From Candidatus Berkiella cookevillensis (GTDB lineage Bacteria > Pseudomonadota > Gammaproteobacteria > Berkiellales > Berkiellaceae): a stretch of 64,000 nucleotides of DNA. Position numbers and translations under genes: made by a program. Below are positions 33,462-43,166 of this stretch, piece by piece (position 1 is the first letter of the stretch; the number at the start of each line of letters is the position of its first letter). The stretch lies in the NCBI RefSeq assembly GCF_001431315.2, contig NZ_LKHV02000001.1:1674001-1738000 (forward strand). The letters run 5' to 3'. Below the pieces are notes generated by a model that was not told where the DNA came from, made no database searches, and saw nothing but the letters and a program-made list of their open reading frames with translations.

Positions 33462-35324
33462 TTAAATCCCCACTCTTAATTTTTGTACTGTACGACCACC
33501 ATAAGCAATATTTACCATTGCACGTGTACCCATAATTGCCGTTAACATAGATGTTAAAATACCAATGGTTAATGTAATAGCAAAACCTCTGATAGGCCCT
33601 GTTCCCACACTAAAGAGGATAACAGCAACAATTAAAGTGGTTAAATTTGCATCTATAATGGTAGACAAGGCTCTTTCAAAACCAGCATGAATTGCCGCTT
33701 GTGCAGATAAGCCTAGCCTCAATTCTTCTCGTATACGCTCGAAAATAAGTACGTTTGCATCTACGGCCATACCAATCGTTAATACAATACCTGCTATGCC
33801 TGGTAAAGTTAGTGTAGCCCCCACCAAAGAAAGAATTGCCACTAACAAGATAACATTAGCGACCAATGCAAGGTTGGCAATAAAACCAAATACACTGTAA
33901 TACAACAGCATAGCGACAACTACTAAACCTAGACCAACAGCAATCGATAACTTGCCCAATCGAATGTTTTCTTGTCCAAGGCTTGGTCCTACGGTGCGCT
34001 CTTCAACAATCGTAATAGTAGCCGGCAAAGAACCCGCTCTTAACAAAATAGCTAAATCTTGTGCTTGCTGAAGTGTAAAGCCTGTAATCTGAAAGCGATT
34101 ACCTAAAGGACTACGAATGGTCGCAAAACTGATTAAGTTCTCAGACGTCCATGTTTTTTTAACAGATTCACCATTTTCCTCGACGGAATCTGTTTTGGTT
34201 TCTATGTATACAACCCCTAAACCAACCCCCACATTTTCCAGGGTTGTTTTTTGCCACAAAGCTAAACCTTTATTGGCAACTGTTACATGTACTGCAGGTT
34301 GTCCTGTTTGACCATCAGAACCCACAACGGCACCGATAATAGAATCGCCGGTTAAGATAACGCGCTTACTCAATAAGACCTGCCTATTACCTCTATCGGT
34401 ATACCATTTTGTACCTGGCGGTGTGATATTGGGCGTTGCCTTTTTGGCTTCTTCTGTCGCTTCCAGATGGAAGGCCAGCGTAGCGGTTTTTCCAAGAATG
34501 TCTTTAGCGCGCGCAGTATCTTGAATACCAGGTAATTCAACAATAATGTGATTTAAACCTTGTCTTTGTACAACGGCTTCTGATACACCTAGCTCATTTA
34601 CACGATTACGCAAAGTAGAAATAGACTTTTCTACCGTTGAATTGGTGATTTCTTGCACACTCACTTGTTTAATATGACCAAGTAATTGATAGCGATTATC
34701 AACTTTCTTTTGAATGAAATCATAATCTTTAAAATGTTGATTAATGATTTTAAGCGCGTCTTTTGCCCCCGCTTCAGAATCAAAACTTACAACAACTAAC
34801 TTATCATTGTCTACTTTGTAAAGCTGGCTGTAACGAAGCTTGTTTTCACGCATGAGTGAACGAATTTCACCCAATGCACTTTCTAAATATCGACTGAAAG
34901 AACTCTCAACATCCACTTCCATTAAGAAATGAACACCACCACGCAAATCTAATCCTAGTTTCATGGGACTCGCACCAAACCAAGTCAACCAAGCCGGTGT
35001 TTTAGGTGCTAAATTTAAGGCGACAATATAATTCTCACCCACAACCTCTTTAATGGCCTCTTTGGCTTGCAATTGTATTTGGGGGGTAGAAAATCTTGTT
35101 AAAATAGTTGAGTTTTCATGCTTAATAGAGATATAAGGAATATCTTTTTCTTTAAGATGATCTTCAATTTTCTCAATGATGGAAGGATCAAGACTAGAGC
35201 CAGTTGAAGCAAGTACTTGTACAGCAGGATCTTCACCAAATAAATTTGGTAATGCATAAACAAGCCCTACCAATAAAATGCCTAGTAATAATAAGTACTT
35301 CCATAGTGGATACTTGTTTAACAT
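33462..35324 (-). CDS. secD: Protein translocase subunit SecD
   Basis: 620 residues. N-terminal membrane helix, large periplasmic region (GASPMKLGLDLRGGVHFLMEVD) and C-terminal helices with GIAGIVLTIGMAVDANVLIFERIREELR. It pairs with SecF in the RND-like SecDF complex. The order yajC-secD-secF is standard. Confidence 0.97.
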   Translation of the reverse strand: MLNKYPLWKYLLLLGILLVGLVYALPNLFGEDPAVQVLASTGSSLDPSIIEKIEDHLKEKDIPYISIKHENSTILTRFSTPQIQLQAKEAIKEVVGENYIVALNLAPKTPAWLTWFGASPMKLGLDLRGGVHFLMEVDVESSFSRYLESALGEIRSLMRENKLRYSQLYKVDNDKLVVVSFDSEAGAKDALKIINQHFKDYDFIQKKVDNRYQLLGHIKQVSVQEITNSTVEKSISTLRNRVNELGVSEAVVQRQGLNHIIVELPGIQDTARAKDILGKTATLAFHLEATEEAKKATPNITPPGTKWYTDRGNRQVLLSKRVILTGDSIIGAVVGSDGQTGQPAVHVTVANKGLALWQKTTLENVGVGLGVVYIETKTDSVEENGESVKKTWTSENLISFATIRSPLGNRFQITGFTLQQAQDLAILLRAGSLPATITIVEERTVGPSLGQENIRLGKLSIAVGLGLVVVAMLLYYSVFGFIANLALVANVILLVAILSLVGATLTLPGIAGIVLTIGMAVDANVLIFERIREELRLGLSAQAAIHAGFERALSTIIDANLTTLIVAVILFSVGTGPIRGFAITLTIGILTSMLTAIMGTRAMVNIAYGGRTVQKLRVGI

Positions 35325-35410
35325 ACTACTCCTTGTTTATATATAAATACTCAAAGTCATGTAACCCAAATAGAAAACTGTCTAGCCGATCTTAGAAGCC
35401 ATCTCAAAGT

Positions 35411-35436
35411 TACTATTTTTTTGAGACAGCTTCTAT
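35411..35436 (+). repeat. IS-end-like motif in the yajC-secD gap
   Basis: TACTATTTTTTTGAGACAGC followed by TTCTAT closely matches 51-74 (TACTATTTTTGAGACAACTT) and, inverted, 2901-2924. TCTCAAA just upstream could pair with TTTGAGA to form a stem. Probably a remnant of a short mobile repeat. Confidence 0.3.
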
Positions 35437-35476
35437 TATTTTATATTGCCGACTAGACAATCGAAGACCATACCAC

Positions 35477-35839
35477 TTAAATATCTTTCATCGTACCGCG
35501 TGGTAATGTTGCAGAAACAGCATGACGCTGAACTTTTACTTCAATACCTTCAGCAATTGAAAGCACTAAAAATTGATCGCTAACACGCAGAACACGGCCA
35601 ATAATGCCTCCCGCAGTAATAACTTCATCATCCTTGGTAATACTTTTAATTAAAGCTTGCTGTTCTTTGTGGCGCTTAGATTGTGGGCGAATTAATAAGA
35701 AATAGAATATAAGAATGAAACCACCCAAAAAGATAATATGGCCAAAGGGATTTTGCCCAACAGCACCGGCTCCGGTATCGGCAAAAACAGAGGAAGTGTA
35801 ACCAATTGATAATGCGATTAATAATGCTATATTTCTCAT
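35477..35839 (-). CDS. yajC: Sec translocon accessory protein YajC
   Basis: 120 residues from ATG 35839 (MRNIALLIALSIGYTSSVFA, a signal-like first hydrophobic segment). The main membrane helix is GHIIFLGGFILIFYFLLIRPQSKRHKEQ, followed by the cytosolic KDDEVITAGGIIGRVLRV domain. It joins SecDF; the context confirms. Confidence 0.95.
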   Translation of the reverse strand: MRNIALLIALSIGYTSSVFADTGAGAVGQNPFGHIIFLGGFILIFYFLLIRPQSKRHKEQQALIKSITKDDEVITAGGIIGRVLRVSDQFLVLSIAEGIEVKVQRHAVSATLPRGTMKDI

Positions 35840-36022
35840 AAAGACACCCAAGATATTTAACTTACTTTAAAATTATTCAATAATTTACAAAATGGACTAG
35901 CAATCTACCGTGTAACGGTTTTGGAATCAAATATATCATCCATACAGTTTGCTTGTTAAATAACAAGTATCAGATAAATGTTGATCTCATCGCAGGGTTT
36001 GGTATACTTCTCGACCAGATTG

Positions 36023-36109
36023 GCCGGAGTGGTGGAACTGGTAGACGCGCTAGACTCAAAATCTGGTGATGGCAACATCGTGCGAGTTCAAGTCTCGCCT
36101 CCGGTACCA
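36023..36109 (+). tRNA. tRNA-Leu (anticodon CAA)
   Basis: 87 nt with encoded CCA. Acceptor GCCGGAG pairs with CTCCGGT, anticodon loop ACTCAAAAT gives CAA, the variable arm is long, and the T loop is GTTCAAGTC. Downstream is the end of a giant accessory gene, so this tRNA may mark another accessory boundary. Confidence 0.96.
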
Positions 36110-36153
36110 ACTAATCTGAATTTCTAATTAAATGACTTGCTTAAGCACATCCT

Positions 36154-39100
36154 TCATCTCTTTATTCCCATACTCAGCTTCGACACATCATTTGACCAAG
36201 ATACAAAGTAATCTTTGTCTGTACAAATCGCCATTTGCATCGCCCTCTGGAAATGATTACTTTTTATACCCAGTTCTTTATAAAGACCCAGCATGGTTGT
36301 CGTCAATATTCCAGATATATGCGCAATATCAAAGCTCCGCACACTTGAATCTCCCAGTTTTTTTATCGATAAACTTGCAAGCTGCTTTGCTTGAATGACT
36401 AAACAAAAGGCAATATAAAGCTTCTGTGCATCTCTTTCTTTTAAAGCCCCGAATCCCAATCGACTAGAACGTTGACTATATTTTTTCAAAATATTCATAA
36501 AAGAATGAATTGAATAGGCACTTAAAATATTCTTAGCGTCAAACAAATCCTCATTTAATTTTATTTTTTTGCTCAAATCAAACATGCAACTTAAAAAATT
36601 ATTATCTAATTTATATTTTTTGATAAAGTATTCATAAATATTTTTCTCAAATTGCTCGAGATAAACAGGCACAGTGTCTCTCATGGCTTCTTTCTGTACT
36701 TGCAGTAATTCTGTATTACTTGCTAAATATCGATTCCACAGACTCATTAATTTAGCGCATTGAACACGTTGATTTTGATTGCCTGCTATTGTCAAGAGTT
36801 TATCGGCATATTTAATGCAATGTTCTCTGAAAGGATCTATCTCACCCGACATAAAAGCTTGCCTCAATCTCTTTGAGACTTGCTCTAATAATCTATCAAT
36901 TTCTTCTGTCTGAGCAGCATTGCCAAACATTCTAATAAAAAGACATTGTTTTAAAAATTCCATTTCTTTTTCTAACAACTTTGCATCCAAAGATATCGGT
37001 ACCTGCTTATCAAAATGAGGCGCTGTAGAAAGAGCCTCACGTTTTGATAACAATGCATCCATTGTGGATTCAAGATTACTAAAAGCAATCATCATATTGG
37101 ATAAATATTTTTCAGATTTTTTACTCAGTTCCTTCTCCAAGCGACTGGTGTTAATTTTTTCTGATGCCATTAACCACTGATATAACATGCTATAAGTAAG
37201 CCATTCATTTCTCTCAAATACGATATCGAAAGCATCATGAAGATCGCCTTGCATCAACCGACCAATACGTTCACACAAAGCATTTGCAAGCGCATCTTTG
37301 GTTTTAGAGCTCAAGTATTTTGCAAAAGTATATTGCAGTGTACTATTTTTATCTCTAAACAAAGCGAGATCACGTATCGATTGATTACTGTTTAATCGCT
37401 CAATTAAAGTTTGAGCCAGTTGTTCTGCCAGTTCTGGATATTGTGTTTGCGTGCGCCTAAAGAGCTTAAGCTGATTCAATAAATCAGAGCTGGTTTTTAA
37501 CTCAATTCCTGAACTCGAAAGATATTTATGAAATGCATTTAAAGAAATTGCCAAGCTATCATGCGGTGAGACCAGTCCTAAAATCACCTCAATGCGTACC
37601 AATAATTGACTACGCATTTTCTTTGATACACCATATTTTAAAAGAATCGCATCTTCTTCATTCAACACAAGCTCATGAAGCTTTTCAATATCCATATTAT
37701 GATAAATAGCTTGGTATGCATGAAATATTTGACTTCGCTTCTGTATAAGATCTTGAATTCTCTCTTTAACTGACACAGAAAATTTAGATATTTTTATTTT
37801 TTCTATATATGAAAACTCTTGCTCATTTAATTTTTCCAATTTTTTTGAAGCCGAATTTTGTTCTAAAATTATTTCATCTTGTATTTTATCCACAAAACAA
37901 ATATACAGATATTCAAGAACCCTTTGTTGGTAATCAGTTATCTTTTTCTTCAATATGGAGCTATCAAACTGCATCAATTCTTTCTGCCCTTCAAAATCTT
38001 CAATAAAATGATTCAACAAATCAACAGCAAGACTCATATCCCCCATTTCTAATGCTTGTATAATCTGTTGTGCTCTCTTTGCATCTTCAATTTTTTTAGT
38101 CAACAACATAAATTGAGGATGTGTTTTAAAACTTGTATCTTTGGTATAACGCTCGATCAAGCGAATCACATCATCACTCATATCTTCATTCATAGCATCA
38201 AGTCGCTTAACAATCATCTCAAAAACAGCATCTAATTGCTTCCCATAATATTGAGAAAGATTCGTCTCTGTAGTAGGAATTTTAATATTTTCATAATGAT
38301 ATTTTAAATCTAAGGTTGGCCGTCCCAAAGAGGCCATTTCTGAAAATTTATCTGGCTTTGATAAAAATAGATTCAGCCATAATGCTCGATTCTCTTGCAA
38401 TAATTCTTTAGATTGCTGAACACCAAAAAAATCCAACAAGTATTGAAGATGTCCTCGCCACTCATTATTTTCTTTTAAATTTTTCAACATATCTGTGTAG
38501 ATTTTAGCAAGTAAATTCTTCCCTTTTTCTAAGGTCAGAAATGAATCTAAATCAGGTATGTATTTTAATAAAGCTTCAACATATATTTGAGTATGCTGTA
38601 AATCATTTATTTCTAACAACCTTTTTATTCGAAGCACTCTATATGCCTCTTTATTCACAAGAGATCCAAATTTTTCAATCATATGCATGAAGCCTAAGGT
38701 TTCGATTTTAGAAAAATTATTTTTCTTAATCGCATGGGCAACAGAGGCATCAAAATACTCATTCATCTCGCTTATAAAAATAGGATTATGCGTCACAATA
38801 TCAAACAATTGTTTTGAATCTAAAACTTCTTGATAATTTTTATTTTTAATAAGATATTGCAAACGTTTAGCGTAATAAATACCATAGATTGCTGGATGAT
38901 TCATGTTTTCAATCAGCTGATCAAAGGCATGGTGACTACCATCGTATCTTTCTTTCAGTATTTGATATAACTTTTGGGTTACTTCCTGAATTTTTACTGC
39001 ATTAGAAAAAAACTGCGCCTCATCTTTAGTCGTAATTGATTGATCAGCATGTGACAGAAGGAAAGAAAATCTTTTATCACTATATTCAACGATCAAGCCT

Positions 39101-41619
39101 ACATCCCCTAAAGATAAAATTATGTCCTCATAAACTGCATTATTTCCAGAATAATTTTTAACATAATTTTGGAAAAGCTTATATAAAAGCTTCATATACG
39201 GCTTTTCATTTTGGGCAGATTTTAGATCATGAATATATTTTCCAATATTTTTGTATTCTAATTTTATTTGCCCTGCATCATACTGCTTTTGGGGATCTAA
39301 ATTCTTTTCCTGATCTTTGGAAACATCCAATAAAGAACGAATAAAAATAAATTTATCATCTAAGTTTTCATTTCTTTCATCTTTCCAATTTTGATAGCCT
39401 TTGGGGTAGAATTTTTTCAAAAATAAATAAGCAGCATCATCTCCTTTGTCTCCTGTTGAAAAGACATATTGCTTCGCAATATAGGCCAGCAGCAACAAAA
39501 ACTCTTTTTTGGCCTCCTTCTCATTCTGAAAGTCAAACAAAAATTTTGTGTATTGAAACAAAGTTGTCAGCTCATCCTCTGTTGAGGGCAATTTCTCTCG
39601 TAAAATCAATCCTGAGATAAGAAGTGCCGCCTGATATTGTTGAGATGTCCAATATTTTTTGGCAAAACTTAAAAAAGAGTAAACATTGTCTTCGTTTAAG
39701 GATCTAAATTCTTCTTCTGGTTTTATATCATGAAGAAAATTAAATTTTTTCAGAATATTAATCGGATGCATAATACGATTATATTGAGCAAGCAATGATG
39801 CATCACCATAGAGCGTTAAAAAACGATGAATATCTATCAACATATTTTGAGGCAACAGAAATACTTTTTGCTTGATATTATCAAAAAGACTATACTCCAA
39901 GTCTTTAACAATCTGTATTGCAATGAGTTGTCCGTCTTTTTTCATTTCAAATTCTGACTGTTCTAACAAACGATGATAAATATTAAAAAAAAGATAATTT
40001 TTATGCCTATTAAAGAAAGGTACCCATTTCAATAACACACCTACCGTCCAAGATGGTTTGAGGCTTTCACCTCGTTTTTTCTCTCTTATCAAAATATCAG
40101 GGATTTCTAATGCATCTTGAAAGGCCGCTGTTTGACTTAAGAAAGACAAATTCAGACCTTTGCCTTGTGCCTTAGCCTCTTCTAGCTGAGTTTTGAATTT
40201 TTTGATTTGACCAATTGTTTCATTAATGAGTAAAACAGCTTCTGAATGAGCACCTAAAAACTTCCGTTTGAGCCACCCCAAAAAATCTGAGGCTATTGTA
40301 TGCGTCTGGAAAAACCAGAAATGAATCCAGTTTGTGAGTGAAAACCCTTGCGAATCTGGAATAAAAGCTGACAATTCTTTTGGAACAAGAACATTATTTT
40401 TTAAGACAACAGGAATGAAATCAGACTCTGCCTTTTCCCCATTCACCCATTTGCTTAAATACCACTTACTTTTGGCTTTTTCATCATCAGAACGTTTAAT
40501 AAACTTAACAAGTGTTTGAAATGTAGCAAAATCCATATCATATGAGAGTGATGCTTGATTTTGTCTTAATAAAGGCTGAATAATACTTAAATCTTCTTTT
40601 TGATCATAGATAAAAACTAAATCACGTATTTCTTTCATTAAGGCAAAATGATTATCATCAAATCGTACATTACTGCCAATACTTGCAGCATGTACTCGCC
40701 AGCTCATTGCCGACAACAAATTTTGTTCTAAACGAGCAAGCTTACGTTTATTAATAGATATAATATTTTTAATTTTTTCATCTGTAGGAAAATCTCTTTT
40801 AAGATGTATACCGTTTTCTATAAAATCAAGAAAAGATTTAAAATTCTGGAGATCAATTTTAATCTTTAATAAATCTTTGGCACTTGCTTGCGCAAAAACA
40901 CCTTGCGAAAGCCAATCTGTTTTTAAATTCTTGAGCCTGGTTGTTCTTTGGCTAATAAGCGAGGTAACATCTTCAATAATTTGATAGGTTTTACCTTTTT
41001 CTCCTTTGTCAGATTCTATCGCTTTTTTTATTAAATATTCTTTGGTTATTGTTTCAGGTTGTTCTAAGAGTGGCAAGAGCACACCCAATCTAGCGCCTTT
41101 ATCATAATCATCTAATGCCTTAGCCGCACACCACACAGCATCTTTATAATTTTTTCGATCATTTTTATCTAAAGCATTCGCGCATGATTCAATTTTATCC
41201 CAAAAATGCGCATACACTTCTTCTTTAGGGAGCAAACCCAACATACCCCGTATTCTTAAATTTTTTTCCTCAACAGCATTCATTGCTGCATGCGCAGATT
41301 CAAAACGTTTTTTTTGTTCTGTTAGATCTTTAATAACGCTAGAGCCAATTTCGAATGATTTTTCGCTGTTCTGCCAGCGAGTTTGCGCTTTAGCCAATGA
41401 TTCATTGTATGCTGTTTGCAATGATACTGCTTTTTCATAGTAACTATAAATACTCGGTGGTTTATTTAAGAGGTTATTGAGTGCTTCGACATCATGATTG
41501 AAGACAGATACATAGTCTTTTAGTTTACCGGCTTCATCTTGAAAAGTGCCAAGCTGCGAAGATAATCGCTCTTGAATAAGTTGATCACTTTCCACTGGAA
41601 ATGGGATGAATATATCCAT
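36154..41619 (-). CDS. Giant helical protein of unknown function (about 1,821 residues)
   Basis: An uninterrupted frame rich in Lys, Glu, Leu and Gln, predicted almost wholly alpha-helical, with no signal peptide, clear membrane segment or enzymatic motif visible. ATG 41619 is preferred over ATG 41649 because GAGGAA lies 5 nt before it and the upstream ATG has none. The C-terminal 150 residues are the most hydrophobic (LGFGALKERDAQKLYIAFCLVIQ). No repeat structure is obvious. Its size, lack of known domains and setting beside tRNA-Leu fit a lineage-specific effector or scaffold; this is inference. I do not recognise the family. Confidence 0.8.
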   Translation of the reverse strand: MDIFIPFPVESDQLIQERLSSQLGTFQDEAGKLKDYVSVFNHDVEALNNLLNKPPSIYSYYEKAVSLQTAYNESLAKAQTRWQNSEKSFEIGSSVIKDLTEQKKRFESAHAAMNAVEEKNLRIRGMLGLLPKEEVYAHFWDKIESCANALDKNDRKNYKDAVWCAAKALDDYDKGARLGVLLPLLEQPETITKEYLIKKAIESDKGEKGKTYQIIEDVTSLISQRTTRLKNLKTDWLSQGVFAQASAKDLLKIKIDLQNFKSFLDFIENGIHLKRDFPTDEKIKNIISINKRKLARLEQNLLSAMSWRVHAASIGSNVRFDDNHFALMKEIRDLVFIYDQKEDLSIIQPLLRQNQASLSYDMDFATFQTLVKFIKRSDDEKAKSKWYLSKWVNGEKAESDFIPVVLKNNVLVPKELSAFIPDSQGFSLTNWIHFWFFQTHTIASDFLGWLKRKFLGAHSEAVLLINETIGQIKKFKTQLEEAKAQGKGLNLSFLSQTAAFQDALEIPDILIREKKRGESLKPSWTVGVLLKWVPFFNRHKNYLFFNIYHRLLEQSEFEMKKDGQLIAIQIVKDLEYSLFDNIKQKVFLLPQNMLIDIHRFLTLYGDASLLAQYNRIMHPINILKKFNFLHDIKPEEEFRSLNEDNVYSFLSFAKKYWTSQQYQAALLISGLILREKLPSTEDELTTLFQYTKFLFDFQNEKEAKKEFLLLLAYIAKQYVFSTGDKGDDAAYLFLKKFYPKGYQNWKDERNENLDDKFIFIRSLLDVSKDQEKNLDPQKQYDAGQIKLEYKNIGKYIHDLKSAQNEKPYMKLLYKLFQNYVKNYSGNNAVYEDIILSLGDVGLIVEYSDKRFSFLLSHADQSITTKDEAQFFSNAVKIQEVTQKLYQILKERYDGSHHAFDQLIENMNHPAIYGIYYAKRLQYLIKNKNYQEVLDSKQLFDIVTHNPIFISEMNEYFDASVAHAIKKNNFSKIETLGFMHMIEKFGSLVNKEAYRVLRIKRLLEINDLQHTQIYVEALLKYIPDLDSFLTLEKGKNLLAKIYTDMLKNLKENNEWRGHLQYLLDFFGVQQSKELLQENRALWLNLFLSKPDKFSEMASLGRPTLDLKYHYENIKIPTTETNLSQYYGKQLDAVFEMIVKRLDAMNEDMSDDVIRLIERYTKDTSFKTHPQFMLLTKKIEDAKRAQQIIQALEMGDMSLAVDLLNHFIEDFEGQKELMQFDSSILKKKITDYQQRVLEYLYICFVDKIQDEIILEQNSASKKLEKLNEQEFSYIEKIKISKFSVSVKERIQDLIQKRSQIFHAYQAIYHNMDIEKLHELVLNEEDAILLKYGVSKKMRSQLLVRIEVILGLVSPHDSLAISLNAFHKYLSSSGIELKTSSDLLNQLKLFRRTQTQYPELAEQLAQTLIERLNSNQSIRDLALFRDKNSTLQYTFAKYLSSKTKDALANALCERIGRLMQGDLHDAFDIVFERNEWLTYSMLYQWLMASEKINTSRLEKELSKKSEKYLSNMMIAFSNLESTMDALLSKREALSTAPHFDKQVPISLDAKLLEKEMEFLKQCLFIRMFGNAAQTEEIDRLLEQVSKRLRQAFMSGEIDPFREHCIKYADKLLTIAGNQNQRVQCAKLMSLWNRYLASNTELLQVQKEAMRDTVPVYLEQFEKNIYEYFIKKYKLDNNFLSCMFDLSKKIKLNEDLFDAKNILSAYSIHSFMNILKKYSQRSSRLGFGALKERDAQKLYIAFCLVIQAKQLASLSIKKLGDSSVRSFDIAHISGILTTTMLGLYKELGIKSNHFQRAMQMAICTDKDYFVSWSNDVSKLSMGIKR

Positions 41620-41649
41620 ATATTCCTCACAATCTCTTTCTTCGTCCAT

Positions 41650-42152
41650 ACATTAATTATTAAGTTCTATGTCATCACCTGCATAAAGTGATTTGTGCTG
41701 CCATGCCAGCGAAGGCTCATAAGCGTCAACTTAAATTTCGTAAGTACAGCCATAGCCATTGTTTAGCATGATTCTATCATGTATTTATCTAACCTCACCC
41801 GCCCTCTGTCTCTTCTACATAAGTTGATTATAAGCATAGTAACTGTCTTTTTCTTCGTTCGCAAAGCGAACATGTTCTCACTTTGTAAAGGGAGACGCTC
41901 GTGCAGCGTAGCTGCGACGAGCAGAGGGATTTAGCTGTTTGACCTTAAATCCACAGCATAAATCCCCCTTGCGCACTTGTCAGTGCGCGTCCCCCTTCAA
42001 AAAGTGGGATTTCTTATTCGCTACGCTCATCGAGCGTTCTGTTAAAAATATAACTCTGTAGCTTAATCAAAAATGTGACTAAGAGACAGACCCGCCCTAC
42101 GGGCACCCTCCTGTTCTGGAAAGAGACATGCTGTTAAAATATTACATGGCAC
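41650..42152. repeat. Gene-free stretch with several strong palindromes
   Basis: 503 bp without a convincing ORF. Inverted repeats include GTTCGCAAAGCGAAC near 41858, GCTCGT/ACGAGC (41897-41922) enclosing CAGC/GCTG, and GCGCACT-TGTC-AGTGCGC (41971-41988). Blocks such as AGTGGGATTT recur at about 44548. It resembles clustered extragenic palindromes of the REP type and separates the giant gene from the sugar-nucleotide pair. Confidence 0.5.
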
Positions 42153-43166
42153 TCATGTACGAAGACGATAATAATCTTTATACCACTTCACAAATCGATT
42201 TACTCCCTCTTTAATACTCGTATTAGGGCAATAATTAAAATCATGCTCCAAGGGTGTTACATCCGCATGTGTTGCTGGCACATCGCCTTGCTGCATAGGC
42301 AAGAATGCAAGCTTTGCCTTTTTGCCACATGCTTCTTCAATAGCTTCAATAAATGCCATCAATGGTACAGGTTGATTATTGCCAATATTGTATACACGAT
42401 AAGGCCCATGACTTTTATCTGGCGTTCTCTCGGTCATGCTCATATTTGGGTTAGACTGAGGTGCTAATTCAAGAATTTTTAAAATGCCTGTGACAATATC
42501 ATCTACATAGGTAAAGTCTCGAATCATTTCACCATTATTATAGACAGACACTTCATCCCCATTGTAAATCGCTTTTACGAATTTGAAGAGCGCCATATCG
42601 GGACGCCCCCAAGGACCATAGACTGTAAAGAATCTTAGTCCTGTGGTTGGTATATGATACAAATGTGAATATACATGCGCCATTAACTCATTTGATTTCT
42701 TAGTTGCTGCATATAAACTAATAGGATGATCAACATTGTCTTCTGTAGAAAAAGGTAATTTTGTATTACTACCATAAACAGAGCTAGAAGATGCGTAAAC
42801 AAGATGCTCAATGTGATAATGGCGACATGCCTCTAGTACGTTGATAAAACCTGTTATATTAGAATCAATATATACAAAAGGATTTTCAATAGAATATCGA
42901 ACACCTGCTTGCGCAGCCAAATGCACAACCCTATTAAATCTCTGTGTTTCAAAAAGCTCATTAATGAGACTATATTCTTTTATATCGCCCTGAACAAAGG
43001 TAAATTTTTCATAATGTGATAAATTTTTTAGCCTATCTTTTTTCAACTCTACACTGTAATAATCATTCAAATTATCCAGCCCCACAACCTCATGATTATT
43101 TTCCAAAAGCTGCTTTGCAACAAAAGAGCCAATAAAACCTGCAGCACCTGTAACCAATACCTTCAT
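42153..43166 (-). CDS. UDP-uronate 4-epimerase-like NAD-dependent epimerase
   Basis: 337 residues from ATG 43166 (MKVLVTGAAGFIGSFVA). Extended SDR epimerase: NAD loop GxxGxxG, SSSSVYGSN and catalytic YAATKKSNE. The NLNDYYSVELKKDRLKNL segment is typical of UDP-glucuronate 4-epimerases. The ATG shares a base with the preceding dehydrogenase stop (TAATG), so the two are coupled. Product probably UDP-GalA or the N-acetyl form for envelope glycans. Confidence 0.88.
   Translation of the reverse strand: MKVLVTGAAGFIGSFVAKQLLENNHEVVGLDNLNDYYSVELKKDRLKNLSHYEKFTFVQGDIKEYSLINELFETQRFNRVVHLAAQAGVRYSIENPFVYIDSNITGFINVLEACRHYHIEHLVYASSSSVYGSNTKLPFSTEDNVDHPISLYAATKKSNELMAHVYSHLYHIPTTGLRFFTVYGPWGRPDMALFKFVKAIYNGDEVSVYNNGEMIRDFTYVDDIVTGILKILELAPQSNPNMSMTERTPDKSHGPYRVYNIGNNQPVPLMAFIEAIEEACGKKAKLAFLPMQQGDVPATHADVTPLEHDFNYCPNTSIKEGVNRFVKWYKDYYRLRT

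Noticed and set aside
36023-41649. Giant gene as cargo of an element integrated at tRNA-Leu(CAA)
   Set aside because: No integrase and no repeated tRNA end are visible here; adjacency alone is not enough.
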